NCBI GenBank assembly: GCA_910586705.1
Contig: CAJUJK010000003.1
Coordinates: 62,001 to 126,000 of the forward strand
Direction of reading: 5' to 3'
Length of the DNA: 64,000 bases
Source: an uncultured Lachnospiraceae bacterium
GTDB taxonomy: Bacteria > Bacillota > Clostridia > Lachnospirales > Lachnospiraceae
Shown: positions 9,201-19,720 of the stretch, piece after piece
Layout: every line of letters starts with the position of its first letter
Numbering within the stretch: position 1 is the stretch's first letter
Position numbers and translations under genes: made by a program
Notes under the pieces: generated by a model
What the model saw: the letters and a program-made list of their open reading frames with translations, nothing else
What the model was told of the DNA's origin: nothing
Databases searched by the model: none

Positions 9201-9809
9201 GCTCAGAGAGGACTTTGTTGTGGACACATCCCATCGTATCCCACAGTGATAGTCACCATTGCAATCTGCGAAGCGAACCGTATCACCACTTACACCAGTA
9301 ACCCAGATAACATGTCCGCTACGTCTTACAATATCTCCCGCCTTCAAAGAATTCAATGAACCCGCACTCCAACCGTCCAGCGGACAGGAACCATAATACC
9401 CATCCGCCAGTCGATATGCAAAACCCCAGCACTGTGCATATCCCCTATAGTTGTTACATGTATTTGGTGCTGTATCATGGTTATTCGGACAAGGCGTACT
9501 CGTAACTCCATCCGGATTATTGTAGGATAGTCCTACGCGATTCCAATACTTTCCAGCCGGAAACCTTGCCCTCAATTGATCTATTGTCTCCCTTACGGCT
9601 CTTGTCGAAGCAAGCTGAACATTTGCCGTCTTTTCCTGCAATGCCTCCTCATCTCTATCTGTCTCTTCTGTTTTCCCCTTGGACATCTGTGCCGTTCCCG
9701 CCGCCGGATCTGCCGCATACGCCTTCCCCGGAACCGCCATGCACATCAGTACCGCCGCCAGTATACCGGCTAAGATCCTGCCTCTTATCTTCCCTCTCAT
9801 ACGAACCAC
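6282..9809 (-). CDS. Secreted CHAP-like / ricin-lectin / repeat-domain protein
   Basis: A 1175-residue exported protein. Residues 1-32 are a signal peptide (basic start, hydrophobic LAGILAAVLMCMAV, AYA cleavage site). Roughly residues 90-215 form a cysteine-rich domain with AQCWGFAYRLADG and SGHVIWVTGV, spaced like the Cys/His pair of CHAP amidases. Residues 235-545 hold two ricin-type beta-trefoils with repeated SGKSLDV and DG(A/T)NV units. A proline-rich linker leads to about seven repeats built on YTG...DYTxSYKNN...GTATV...GxGNYTG, common in Lachnospiraceae surface proteins. It ends FRWWWK with no LPXTG or membrane anchor. Inference: a cell-wall or glycan-binding hydrolase, released or held by its lectin domains. 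Confidence 0.75.
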   Translation of the reverse strand: MVRMRGKIRGRILAGILAAVLMCMAVPGKAYAADPAAGTAQMSKGKTEETDRDEEALQEKTANVQLASTRAVRETIDQLRARFPAGKYWNRVGLSYNNPDGVTSTPCPNNHDTAPNTCNNYRGYAQCWGFAYRLADGYYGSCPLDGWSAGSLNSLKAGDIVRRSGHVIWVTGVSGDTVRFADCNGDYHCGIRWDVSTTKSSLSSGIQSIWSAPYSITTEALPPPDEEGSDMPAPFTRTIADGDYHIVTALDNSMCLDIAGASKENGANAQIWHGTEDELQVFTVTWLGADKGYKIIHRNSGKSLDVAGRSRKNGTNVWQWEYFNPSEHTQDWVINEVDNGAYYTIQSRGSGFYLDVNEGIAADGTNVKIWKGNGGTAQKWRLIPAETQTVADGEYYITTALHKNMCLNVQGASAGDEANVEIATKKGEDSRIFSVTYLNNGFYKILNKNSGKSLDVYTGKAERGTNVQQFGYHGGFPQQWAIRSAGDGTFYIQPRCSGHYLDVANGSTADGTNVWTTVWMGGAAAQRWKFEKPAGTPENPDIPENPDQPDIPDQPETPGTPGRGEVLEEDVPQGNVENIPQGLWMSEIVPQTYTGKAVRPEVRVYDYKTLLVEKRDYTISYKNNVKAGASSGRNLPTVTVTGRGNYTGKETQTFEILPKQLTDEDVTADSLTVSYTGRAQKPIPVVTWNGKRLVRNRDYKVTYPDAGQAGDYKIRLEGMGNYGGERQVGLTVTLSIPVSKLRVDKIADQTYTGSAVEPVPVVKNGRKVLTQGEDYTLSYQNNAGVGTATVMITGRGDYAGERRVTFRITAGASLNNGQAELAFDNPVVYTGEEVRPDRYTLKVSVKNADGSRTERTLTEGKDFTVSYKNNIRPGTATVFFRGMGGYTGTLKKTYKISACPIGENAAGVDGNIQIAMADSYAYTKGGCKPEPVVTFRGTALKKGTDYTLSYKNNTALNDGSDPGKLPVVTVRGKGCFTGERQVAYKIIAKDIGGLSMSASDKVWQNRKNRYQTKVVIRDVDGKALDAAKDYEKLLTYAYHENVTLSDGTVRRAGEEVSGSDILPAGTVIRVTASAKGGNYTGTLTGSYRIVKSDIGRAGVRIPAQTYTGREIRPDKEMQVKLNGKVLSSDNYEITGYTNNINRGTATVTIRGRNDCGGVKTVRFKIKGKGFRWWWK

Positions 9810-9854
9810 CTTCCCTGATTTCTATTTCTTTTGATTTGCAATGTATATATTTCA

Positions 9855-9883
9855 ATTATATCCCACAAAACTATTAAAACCAA
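9855..9883 (-). promoter_or_regulatory. Promoter of the secreted CHAP-like gene
   Basis: On the minus strand TTGGTT (9883-9878) and TATAAT (9860-9855) have a 17-base spacer. The leader is about 40 bases and ends in GGGAAGGTGG before the ATG at 9809. Confidence 0.6.
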
Positions 9884-9955
9884 TAAAATACAACCTATTT
9901 ATTGCAAACCATCAAGGTGATTGTAAAAGACACCCCCTTAACTCCATTTTTACCT

Positions 9956-10711
9956 TCACCCCACCTCTCTCCTGAGCCGCAGCAGAATCCGTTTCTCCAT
10001 CCTGCTGACCTGCACCTGACTGATGCCGAGGCTCTTCGCCACCTCCACCTGCGTCTTGTCCTGAAAGTAGCGCATCTGGATGAGCATTCTTTCCGTCTCC
10101 GAGAGCGTCCCCATGAGCTGCTCCAGAAGCATATGGTTTAAAATTTTTTCCTTTTCCACGTCCTCGCTCGCCCGGTTCACGCCTGCCGTACAGCCTGTGC
10201 CGTCCCCCACCACCTGATCCACGAGGTAAATCTCGTTGCCGTCGGACTGGTAGACAGACTTGTAGATGGACTCCACCTCCACGTTGGCGTCAAGCGCCAT
10301 CACGATATCCTCCACCGAAAGCTCCGTCTCCGCGGAAAGTTCCTGCAAAGTCGCGTCCCTGCCGTAAATCTGGGAAAGGCGCTGTGCCGCCTGCTTGATT
10401 TTCCAGCCGTTTTCCTTGAGGGTACGGCTCACCTTCACCATGCCGTCGTCCCGCAGAAACCGCTTGATCTCCCCCTGAATCATGGGCACCGCATAAGTCG
10501 AAAAACGCACCCCGAAATTTAAGTCAAACTTGTCGATCGCCTTAATCAGACCGATACAGCCGATCTGAAACAGATCCTCCGCGTCATATCCCCTGCCCGT
10601 GAAACGTTTGACAATGTGCCGCACCAGACCCAGATTTTCCTCTATCAGTACCTCTCTCGCCTCTTTATCTCCTGCCTGTGATCGTTCGATTAATACGGCA
10701 GTCTCCTCCAT
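9956..10711 (-). CDS. sigF: RNA polymerase sporulation sigma factor F
   Basis: Sigma-F is the first forespore-specific sigma factor. The 251 residues show region 2 (NLGLVRHIVKRFTGRGYD, DLFQIGCIGLIKAIDKFD, FSTYAVPMIQGEIKRFLRDD), region 3, and a region 4 helix-turn-helix (KTQVEVAKSLGISQVQVSRM). The ATG at 10711 follows GAGGAG and is 3 bases after the spoIIAB stop. By family knowledge, SpoIIAB binds and silences the product until SpoIIAA releases it. The tricistronic layout matches Bacillus and Clostridium. Confidence 0.96.
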   Translation of the reverse strand: MEETAVLIERSQAGDKEAREVLIEENLGLVRHIVKRFTGRGYDAEDLFQIGCIGLIKAIDKFDLNFGVRFSTYAVPMIQGEIKRFLRDDGMVKVSRTLKENGWKIKQAAQRLSQIYGRDATLQELSAETELSVEDIVMALDANVEVESIYKSVYQSDGNEIYLVDQVVGDGTGCTAGVNRASEDVEKEKILNHMLLEQLMGTLSETERMLIQMRYFQDKTQVEVAKSLGISQVQVSRMEKRILLRLRREVG

Positions 10712-10714
10712 AGG

Positions 10715-11203
10715 CTACTCCTCGCCGACGATCCAGCCGCCAAGTCCGATCTTTTTATACATGCGCACAATCGTTCCCTGTTCCGGTTCGGAAAAAACTT
10801 CCAGTTCATCCATAAACGCCTCCATAAAGGCAAACCCCATCCCGGAGCGTTCCCACTCGGGTCTGGTCGTAAAAAGCGGTTCCATGGCACGGTTTACATC
10901 CTCCATCCCCACGCCCCTGTCAACGATCTCCACCTCCAGAATGCTGCCCTGCAGTTCACAGTTCATCTGCACCCGGTCTGTCACGCGCCCCCTGTTCCCG
11001 TAACCGTGGATAATCGCGTTCGTCACCGCCTCGGACACCGCCGTTTTCACATCGGATAGTTCCTCCAGCGTTGGATTCAAAGGGGCAATAAACGCCGCCA
11101 CAGCCATTCTCGCAAAAGCTTCATTGTCTGACACCGCCGCAAATTCCAGACGCATCTCGTTGGTCACCAGCCTGTAATCTTTCTTTTCTTTGATCTCAAT
11201 CAT
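10715..11203 (-). CDS. spoIIAB: Anti-sigma F factor / SpoIIAA kinase
   Basis: SpoIIAB is a GHKL-family serine kinase that sequesters sigma-F and phosphorylates SpoIIAA. The N-box EAVTNAIIHGYG, the G1 box EIVDRGVGMEDV and the G2-type GMGFAFMEAFMDEL are intact. Its 162 residues include a short N-terminal extension before the conserved NEMRLEF start found in Bacillus. The ATG at 11203 overlaps the spoIIAA stop by 8 bases, which indicates translational coupling. Confidence 0.96.
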   Translation of the reverse strand: MIEIKEKKDYRLVTNEMRLEFAAVSDNEAFARMAVAAFIAPLNPTLEELSDVKTAVSEAVTNAIIHGYGNRGRVTDRVQMNCELQGSILEVEIVDRGVGMEDVNRAMEPLFTTRPEWERSGMGFAFMEAFMDELEVFSEPEQGTIVRMYKKIGLGGWIVGEE

Positions 11204-11528
11204 TCTTTTCTTCCCCTCTCCACTCCATGATCTCTACAATGTTTTCAAGCCCCGACAAAAGAAGAAGCCGTCTGATCCTGCTGCCCGCATTCACCGCATA
11301 CACCTTCCCTCCGAAGCAGGAAATCTTCCGGTAACGCCCCAGAATCACCCCCACGCCCGAACTGTCCATAAAGGTTGTCCTCTCAAAGTCAAACACCACA
11401 TTCCCCACCTGCTTCGATACAATATATCTGTCCGCCCTTTTACTTATGTCAACCGATTTGTGATGATCTACTTCAACCGGCATCCTTATCATCAAGTAAT
11501 TGTCAATCACCTTGTAATCTTCATCCAT
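11196..11528 (-). CDS. spoIIAA: Anti-sigma F factor antagonist
   Basis: SpoIIAA is a STAS-domain anti-anti-sigma factor. When dephosphorylated by SpoIIE it frees sigma-F from SpoIIAB. The phosphorylation motif is FMDSSGVGVILGRY, and Ser57 is the likely target by alignment with B. subtilis Ser58. The start at 11528 follows TAAAGGAGGG. It is the first gene of the operon. A sigma-H/Spo0A promoter is expected, but I could not mark one convincingly, because the upstream sequence is the repeat block at 11560-11738. Confidence 0.96.
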   Translation of the reverse strand: MDEDYKVIDNYLMIRMPVEVDHHKSVDISKRADRYIVSKQVGNVVFDFERTTFMDSSGVGVILGRYRKISCFGGKVYAVNAGSRIRRLLLLSGLENIVEIMEWRGEEKND

Positions 11529-11559
11529 ATTATGTAAACCCTCCTTTACGCTTTCTAAA

Positions 11560-11738
11560 TCTTCCGAAGTCTGCGCTCATGCAAGCATGGCGCTTCCTTC
11601 GTCAGCCTTCTGACTCTCCCACACGCGCATAAGCAGACTCGAAATGCTTCGCATTTCTCGTTCGCGTTGCTCGTCATAAGTCTTCCGAAGTCTGCGCTCA
11701 TGCAAGCATGGCGCTTCCTTCGTCAGCCTTCTGACTCT
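11560..11738. repeat. 58-bp direct repeat with palindromic spacer
   Basis: Two identical 58-base copies lie at 11560-11617 and 11681-11738, from TCTTCCGAAGTCTGCGCTCA to a final CTTCTGACTCT. Each contains the palindrome CATGCAAGCATG. The spacer carries GAAATGCTTCGCATTTC, a 7-bp stem with a 3-base loop, inside a block also found at 19220-19265 in the valS leader. The element fills most of the 307-base gap between spoIIAA and the TPR gene. No open frame with a ribosome site was found in it. Confidence 0.9.
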
Positions 11739-11835
11739 GCTTATACGCGCAAAAAAAGAGAACATGACTATCCATCACATTCTCTTTCGCGTCTTATCTA
11801 TTCTTTTTTCTTCTGTATACAGCGGCTTCCGCGCC

Positions 11836-13254
11836 TTATTCCTGTGCGCCTTCCATCTTCGCCAGCGTATCCTTGGACTTATCCGCCTTCTCCGTATTGG
11901 GGAACAGCTCTATTACCTGCTGGTAAATTTCCTTCGCCTTCGCCTCTTCGCCCATACGGTAGTATGAATTTGCCAGATCAAAGAGCGCCTGCCCGTTGGT
12001 GGCGTCATACTGGAATGCCTTCTCCAGATTCGGGATTGCGTCCGCATAATTTCCCGCCCAGAACGCCGCATGACCGTCCTCGTCATAAGACTCCGCAATC
12101 TGCGGTCCGATCAGTGCCAGAAGGGTATTGTAAAGGCTCTCAAACGCCTCTGAACTCTCGTGCTCTTCCTCCTGCGCGCGCGCCTCCTCGATCTCCGTCA
12201 GATAATCCGCCACCACAGTGACGTCCTCGGGATCCGTGAGATATGCGCCAGCCGCTTTCATCAGGCTTTCCACGGACTGTAACGTGCCGTCCTGCCCCAT
12301 ATATGCCGTCAGATCCTGCTGCAGCGTCTCGTTCTGCGCCTGAAACTCCGCAAGCTGCTGCTGCAGTTCGTCAATGGTCGCCGTCTTTGCGTCGGACTGC
12401 TCGCTGACCTTGCGCAGATCCTCATCCAGACTTGCCCTTGCGGTCTGTATCCGCGCCGGCAGGATCAGAAAGAAGGCGATGGCGATGCCGATTGCCAGCC
12501 CGATTCCCAGATTTAACAGGGAGGTAACGCCCCTGCCCTCCTTTATATTCACCGGCTGGATAATCGTCTCATTGCCGCTCTGGTATTTGACAACCTCATC
12601 CTTTTTTTTCTTCGACGCGTTTTTCACGCCCTCCTCGGGAAGCAGCATTTCATTCACTTCCTTCAGATAACGGAGCGTCGCCGTATTGTTCGTGTCGATC
12701 TCCAGACACTTGGTCAGTTCTCTTTTCGCCCGCTCCCACTCCTCGCTGTTGATATACAAAAGAGCAAGAAGCTGGTGCGCCCGGATAAACTTCGGATTCA
12801 AGGACAGAACTTTCTTTAACTGGATCACCGCCAGATCAAGGCTGTCCTGATTGCAGTAAGTGAGCGCCTGATTATATTTCTTAATGGTCTGATTGATGGT
12901 GTCCAGACGGTTCTGGTTCGTCTGGATCATATTGATATAATCGTCCGCGATATTTTTCTTCGGACGTAAATTTTTACTGATAACCCACTCGCTTAATGCC
13001 GCCACCACTTCGCCGGTCTCAAAATAGACCAGTCCGAGAAGGTTTCTCGCTTCCACATTATTCTTGTCAAATTTAAGGCTCTGCCGCAAACTTGTAATCG
13101 CACCCGTCAGATCTCTGACGCTTGCCCGCTCCAGTCCGTCGTTATAGAAACGGTTAGAGATATATATGATCCTCTTGTAAAGGGCTACATCGGCACCGCA
13201 GTTCGTGCAAAAATCATGTTCAGACAGCGTACAGCCACACTGATAACAAATCAT
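11836..13254 (-). CDS. Zinc-ribbon, TPR and coiled-coil membrane protein
   Basis: A 472-residue protein. Cys3, Cys6, Cys16 and Cys19 form an N-terminal zinc ribbon. TPR-like repeats follow (about 35-215, e.g. GLVYFETGEVVAALSEWVI and ALLYINSEEWERAKREL). One transmembrane helix lies near residues 245-265 (LLNLGIGLAIGIAIAFFLIL), then a coiled coil (about 270-315). A second TPR pair follows at the C-terminus (HAAFWAGNYADAIPNLEKAF, LANSYYRMGEEAKAKEI). Topology would place the zinc ribbon in the cytoplasm and the last TPRs outside. It follows folC and the 48-residue ORF in an apparent operon. The function is unknown; a scaffold role is likely. Confidence 0.75.
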   Translation of the reverse strand: MICYQCGCTLSEHDFCTNCGADVALYKRIIYISNRFYNDGLERASVRDLTGAITSLRQSLKFDKNNVEARNLLGLVYFETGEVVAALSEWVISKNLRPKKNIADDYINMIQTNQNRLDTINQTIKKYNQALTYCNQDSLDLAVIQLKKVLSLNPKFIRAHQLLALLYINSEEWERAKRELTKCLEIDTNNTATLRYLKEVNEMLLPEEGVKNASKKKKDEVVKYQSGNETIIQPVNIKEGRGVTSLLNLGIGLAIGIAIAFFLILPARIQTARASLDEDLRKVSEQSDAKTATIDELQQQLAEFQAQNETLQQDLTAYMGQDGTLQSVESLMKAAGAYLTDPEDVTVVADYLTEIEEARAQEEEHESSEAFESLYNTLLALIGPQIAESYDEDGHAAFWAGNYADAIPNLEKAFQYDATNGQALFDLANSYYRMGEEAKAKEIYQQVIELFPNTEKADKSKDTLAKMEGAQE

Positions 13255-13267
13255 CTATGCCAATCCC

Positions 13268-13414
13268 CTATTCTACTGCTTTCTTCGATTCCTTCACGAT
13301 CTTCACCATCAGATCAGCCATATCCGTCAGATCCTGATTGTAGATCGCTTCCTCCGCGTCCTCCACTTCCAGACTGGGGTGGAACTTTTTCAGTTCCTCT
13401 TCAAAATTAATCAT
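13268..13414 (-). CDS. 48-residue acidic ORF coupled to folC
   Basis: A short acidic protein starting MINFEEELKKFHPSLEVED and ending VKIVKESKKAVE, with no membrane segment. Its ATG at 13414 overlaps the last codons of folC by 8 bases, and its stop is 13 bases before the TPR gene. This tight packing and the charged helical composition support a real gene. The function is unknown. Confidence 0.65.
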   Translation of the reverse strand: MINFEEELKKFHPSLEVEDAEEAIYNQDLTDMADLMVKIVKESKKAVE

Positions 13415-14714
13415 TGTCAAATCTCCTCAAAAGGGCTTTTACCTCGCCCGCCAGATATAGTGAACCGACAATATACACCTTATCCCCGTCATGTTTTTGT
13501 GTAAGCAGCTCCGAAAGCGCCGTGTCAAGCCTCTCGTATGCTTTTATGTCAAATCTGGTATATTGTCTGAAACATTCCGTAAGATGTGCAAGCGGAAGCG
13601 CCCGTTCTCCCTGCAGGGGCACCAGACATATCTCGTCAAAAAGACCCGCCTGCGCAAGCAGCCCCGCCACTCTGGCGTACTGCTTGTCCCGCACCGTAGA
13701 GTAAAGCAGGATGCGCCTGCCGGTACAGGAATGCCGTTTTACCGTCTCCAGAAAGGCGTAAATCCCATCCACATTGTGGGCGCCGTCCAGATACACCGAC
13801 GGCAGGATTTCCTCCATTCTGCCTTCCCAGACCATCTCTCCGATCCCTTTCTGCAAAGCGGATGCCGTGATCCGGCAGTCCCCGAGAAGCGCCAGAGCGG
13901 TTGCCGCAAGCGATGCGTTCTCCACCTGATAGAGTGCAGAAGTGGACACAGTAAAACCAATATAATCATAATAGTGTAAATGAAGAGAAAAATCAATCGT
14001 TTTATGCCCGATATTTATTTCTTTTATCGCAGCTTTCCCTACGGGAACGGTTTCCGCTCCGGTTTTTTTCGCGTATTCCTCCATGACGCGGGTCACGTCC
14101 TCCTGCCTCTCCGGGTATACCACAGGCACGCCGGCGCGCATAATCCCCGCCTTTTCCCCCGCGATCTGGGCAAGCGTCTCCCCCAGATACTCCATATGGT
14201 CATAACCGATGGATGTTATGACACACAGCTTTTTCTCCTCCACCACGTTTGTGGCGTCCAGCCTGCCTCCAAGCCCCGTTTCCAGAACCACATACTCCAC
14301 GCCGTACTTCTCAAAGAGCGTCATTGCCATAAAGAACAGCAGCTCAAAAAACGTGGGATGATACGATGTGGCGAGCCGCTTCACCTCTCCCATCACCACA
14401 CGGAACGCATACAGAAAGTCCTCCTCGGAAACCATCTCCCCGTTTATCACAAACCGCTCCCTCATGCTCACAAGATGGGGGGATGTGAACATGCCGCAGG
14501 AAATGCCCGCCTTTCGCAAAACAGAACACAAATAAGCACAAACGGAGCCTTTTCCGTTTGTGCCTGCTATGTGTAAATTCTTGCTGTTCTTCGCCGGATA
14601 TCCGAGCTGCGCCCAGAAGCGCGCGGTATCCTCCATGCTGTTTTTCGTCGTAAATTTAGGGGTGGCGTTGATATAATCTACCGCCGCCCCGTAAGTCTCA
14701 AAGGTTTCTTCCAT
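13407..14714 (-). CDS. folC: Bifunctional folylpolyglutamate / dihydrofolate synthase
   Basis: FolC adds glutamate to folates (and to dihydropteroate where active) using ATP. The 435 residues carry the P-loop HIAGTNGKGSVCAYL, the family segment TSPHLVSMRERFVING, the VLETGLGGRLDATN motif and the C-terminal DGAHNVDGIYAF motif. All are intact. It sits 26 bases downstream of the FapA-family gene and is coupled to the following small ORF by an 8-base overlap. Confidence 0.95.
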   Translation of the reverse strand: MEETFETYGAAVDYINATPKFTTKNSMEDTARFWAQLGYPAKNSKNLHIAGTNGKGSVCAYLCSVLRKAGISCGMFTSPHLVSMRERFVINGEMVSEEDFLYAFRVVMGEVKRLATSYHPTFFELLFFMAMTLFEKYGVEYVVLETGLGGRLDATNVVEEKKLCVITSIGYDHMEYLGETLAQIAGEKAGIMRAGVPVVYPERQEDVTRVMEEYAKKTGAETVPVGKAAIKEINIGHKTIDFSLHLHYYDYIGFTVSTSALYQVENASLAATALALLGDCRITASALQKGIGEMVWEGRMEEILPSVYLDGAHNVDGIYAFLETVKRHSCTGRRILLYSTVRDKQYARVAGLLAQAGLFDEICLVPLQGERALPLAHLTECFRQYTRFDIKAYERLDTALSELLTQKHDGDKVYIVGSLYLAGEVKALLRRFDND

Positions 14715-14740
14715 TTTATCTCCATGATCCGCCGCGGGAA

Positions 14741-16318
14741 TCAGTTGTGTACGATTACCGTTCCCTCAATGATACCCTTCTCCGCGGCATATCTCATAAA
14801 GCAGGTATTTCGGTCGAGGGTCATCTGCTCGGCGTTGATGCCGATCACCACATTGCGGTAGATATTACCGTCGATCTTAATGTAGGAATCCCTGCCTTCC
14901 TCCATGGTAGACTCCAGCTCTTCCCTCTCCTTGCCCACTTTGTCGAGTTCCACAAAGTATTCGTCCTTCAGGCGGTTCCACTCCAAGAGGCTTGCCTCTG
15001 TATTCTTGGACGTACTCGCACCCCGCATACGTTTCTCGCGCAACGCCTCCGTCATGGTATCCACCAGTCTGGAAAGCTTCTCCTTGATCTCCGCCTCCTT
15101 GCGCCTTGCCTCCAGAAGCTTGTCAAAGGACTCCGGCGCATAGCCACAGTGCAGAGCCGTCTTCAGTTCCACATCATTTCCCGCCGTCATCGCCTCAATG
15201 CCCTTAAGCGCATGGACCGAGCCGCCGATGATCGCGCCCCTCTTTCCTATGCTGATCACTTTATTCTTCGCAGACACCCTCGCGTTCAGAATGACGTTCG
15301 CCTGTACCAGTCCGCCCGCCTCCACCGTCGTATTCTCGATAAACTCCGCAAAGACATTTCCTCTCGCCGAAATTTTACCGCCGCCCTGAATGCCCCGGGT
15401 AAGCATCACATCGCCTCCTGCAAACAGGGTAGCCGCACCCGTGGTGCCGTGGATCTCTATATTTCGTCCGGCGCGGATGACGATGCCGCCCTCCACATTG
15501 CCGTTGATAATGACGTCTCCGAAAAACTCGATCTTGCCAATGATCGCGTCCACATCCCCCATGATCTCATGCACGTTCTGGATGTCGATCTTGCCGTCCT
15601 TGACCTCGATCTTGCCGTCGCTCTGTGCATAGTAAACGCCGTTTTCCCTCGTGATGCCCTTTCCTCTCATGGGTGGCAGGTCCCTCACGGGATCAGCCTT
15701 CATCTGCCCGCCCACAACCGTATAGCCGTCCACACCCTGCACCGCATAGTGGTAAACCGCCACCTTATCGCCTTTATGCACATTCTGCAGGGCGCTCATA
15801 CTGGAATAGTCCACCGAGCCGTCCTCGTTCACCTTAGGACCCACATGTTCCTCCGGCGCAAACAGATACTCAAAGTAACCGTCCGTTCCGGGCTGCGTCT
15901 CCGCGCCCTTCGCCACGAGGATTTCCCTGTCGTACACCTTTTTCTTCACCATCGCCGACAGGTTGGAACTGTGGTAGCCCTTGACCACACCGTTCAGCTC
16001 CAGATAGTTCTCCAGATCGCGTTTCGTGTATGTCTGTCCCTCTGCCGGTGGTGTGAGGTAAAGCCACGCCGCCATCTCATCTTCTTCGATCCGCAGATAA
16101 GTGCCTTCCGCCAGATTCGACTCTGTAGGAGGTGTCCTCGTCTCGACTGCCACCGCCGTCTCCGCCGCGGTTTCTGGTGCCGGCTTGGTCTCTCCCGCCG
16201 CCGCGGGCTGTGCCGGCGCCGCCGGCTGCAGCGCTGCCTGCGGGTCCAGTCCTTTCGCCCTCGCCATCGCCGCTTTCAGTTTATTAAGCTGCTCCGCTGA
16301 CAGATTCACCTCTGCCAC
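14741..16318 (-). CDS. FapA (DUF342) family protein
   Basis: The central region (about 170-350) has the FapA polymer-like pattern with regular hydrophobic beta-solenoid turns: IGKIEFFGDVIINGNVEGGI, HGTTGAATLFAGGDVMLTRG, AEFIENTTVEAGGLVQANV. A charged coiled coil follows near 395-480. The N-terminus is alanine/proline-rich. I chose the GTG at 16318 (525 residues) because AAGGAGGTGA lies 8 bases before it; a GTG at 16327 would overlap that ribosome site. No flagellar genes are nearby, so a flagellar role cannot be assumed. It is probably the first gene of an operon with folC. Confidence 0.8.
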   Translation of the reverse strand: MAEVNLSAEQLNKLKAAMARAKGLDPQAALQPAAPAQPAAAGETKPAPETAAETAVAVETRTPPTESNLAEGTYLRIEEDEMAAWLYLTPPAEGQTYTKRDLENYLELNGVVKGYHSSNLSAMVKKKVYDREILVAKGAETQPGTDGYFEYLFAPEEHVGPKVNEDGSVDYSSMSALQNVHKGDKVAVYHYAVQGVDGYTVVGGQMKADPVRDLPPMRGKGITRENGVYYAQSDGKIEVKDGKIDIQNVHEIMGDVDAIIGKIEFFGDVIINGNVEGGIVIRAGRNIEIHGTTGAATLFAGGDVMLTRGIQGGGKISARGNVFAEFIENTTVEAGGLVQANVILNARVSAKNKVISIGKRGAIIGGSVHALKGIEAMTAGNDVELKTALHCGYAPESFDKLLEARRKEAEIKEKLSRLVDTMTEALREKRMRGASTSKNTEASLLEWNRLKDEYFVELDKVGKEREELESTMEEGRDSYIKIDGNIYRNVVIGINAEQMTLDRNTCFMRYAAEKGIIEGTVIVHN

Positions 16319-16487
16319 GTGACTCACCTCCTTCCTTCATACTTATACTATATATTATGACGCATAAGTCTTATAGTCCTATTGTACTAACTCTTACCTA
16401 TACCTTACACCATATCGGACTACTTTTCCAGTGGTTATTATATAAAATTTTTCCACAGTTCAGCCCACGCCCTTCGCATAACCGCGG

Positions 16488-19184
<2,697 letters not shown>

Positions 19185-19206
19185 GGTGTGTCCTCCTTAA
19201 TTTTAC

Positions 19207-19395
19207 TCTTGCGCTTTCTGACTCTGCGCATAAGCAGACTCGAAATGCTCCGCATTTCTCATTCGCGGTCTCCGTTCCACTTCGGTCCGCGCAAAGCAGA
19301 CATCCCCCGGATGTCTTGCGCCTCGTCATAAATCGCCTTAGACAGTCCTGCGTGCATACACGCATCCTGTCTCTTGCGCTTTCTGACTCTGCTTA
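19207..19395. repeat. Multi-hairpin mosaic element inside the valS leader
   Basis: The stretch between the T-box terminator and valS starts and ends with the same 20-base sequence CTTGCGCTTTCTGACTCTGC (19207-19226 and 19376-19395). Inside are successive palindromes: GAAATGCTCCGCATTTC, a CCGTTCCACTTCGGTCC imperfect stem, ACATCCCCCGGATGT, and TGCGTGCATACACGCA nested between GACAG and CTGTC. The GCATAAGCAGACTCGAAATG part is shared with 11625-11650. It has no ribosome site of its own and looks like an inserted or expanded repeat element. Confidence 0.8.
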
Positions 19396-19402
19396 TGCGC
19401 GC

Positions 19403-19438
19403 AAAAAATGCCCTCTGCCAGTCTCCTGTACAAAGGGC
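19403..19438 (-). terminator. T-box-regulated intrinsic terminator
   Basis: GCCCTTTGTACAGG and GCAGAGGGC form a stem at 19438-19410, followed on the minus strand by ATTTTTT. Formation of the antiterminator with the T-box core upstream would prevent this hairpin. Confidence 0.85.
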
Positions 19439-19690
19439 GTAGTTACGCGGTACCACCTTCATTTATCACTCAGCGAAACCGGAATGCTGCCGGTCTCCGA
19501 TCCGTTAACGGGGATCATGCGTGGACGCTTACTGCCGTTTCCGCCATGTCACCCGCGAAAACATTCAGCATCCCGGTTCCAGAGCCACGTTCCACAAGTC
19601 CTCTCCGAAGGAAACTCCCAGCTTCCGTTTCCTCTCTCTGGCGGCGGTCTTTGTGTACTCCTCTCTGTCATCACCTTTACAATTATCTAA
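19403..19690 (-). ncRNA. T-box leader controlling valS
   Basis: The minus strand carries the T-box core AAGGTGGTACCGCG (19459-19446), which pairs with the acceptor end of uncharged tRNA. It is followed by an intrinsic terminator. Stem I begins GGTGATGACAGAG with an AGTA motif at 19659-19656. CAGAG (19667-19663) pairs with CTCTG (19584-19580), which places GAAC-GTG-G in the specifier loop and makes GTG (19588-19586, valine) the candidate specifier. The specifier call is inferred by eye; the T-box core is certain. Confidence 0.92.
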
Positions 19691-19691
19691 T

Positions 19692-19720
19692 ACTATAGTC
19701 AATAAAAACACTTTTGTCAA
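19692..19720 (-). promoter_or_regulatory. Promoter of the T-box/valS transcript
   Basis: On the minus strand TTGACA (19720-19715) and TATAGT (19697-19692) have a 17-base spacer. The -35 overlaps the last codons of the HD-GYP gene. Confidence 0.75.

Noticed and set aside
11560..11738. CRISPR array
   Set aside because: Only two 58-base copies with one spacer that is itself palindromic and shared with 19.2 kb; no cas genes.
14747..16300. 517-codon plus-strand frame opposite the FapA gene
   Set aside because: Shadow of a GC-rich gene; composition dominated by Leu, His and Arg, no recognisable motif.
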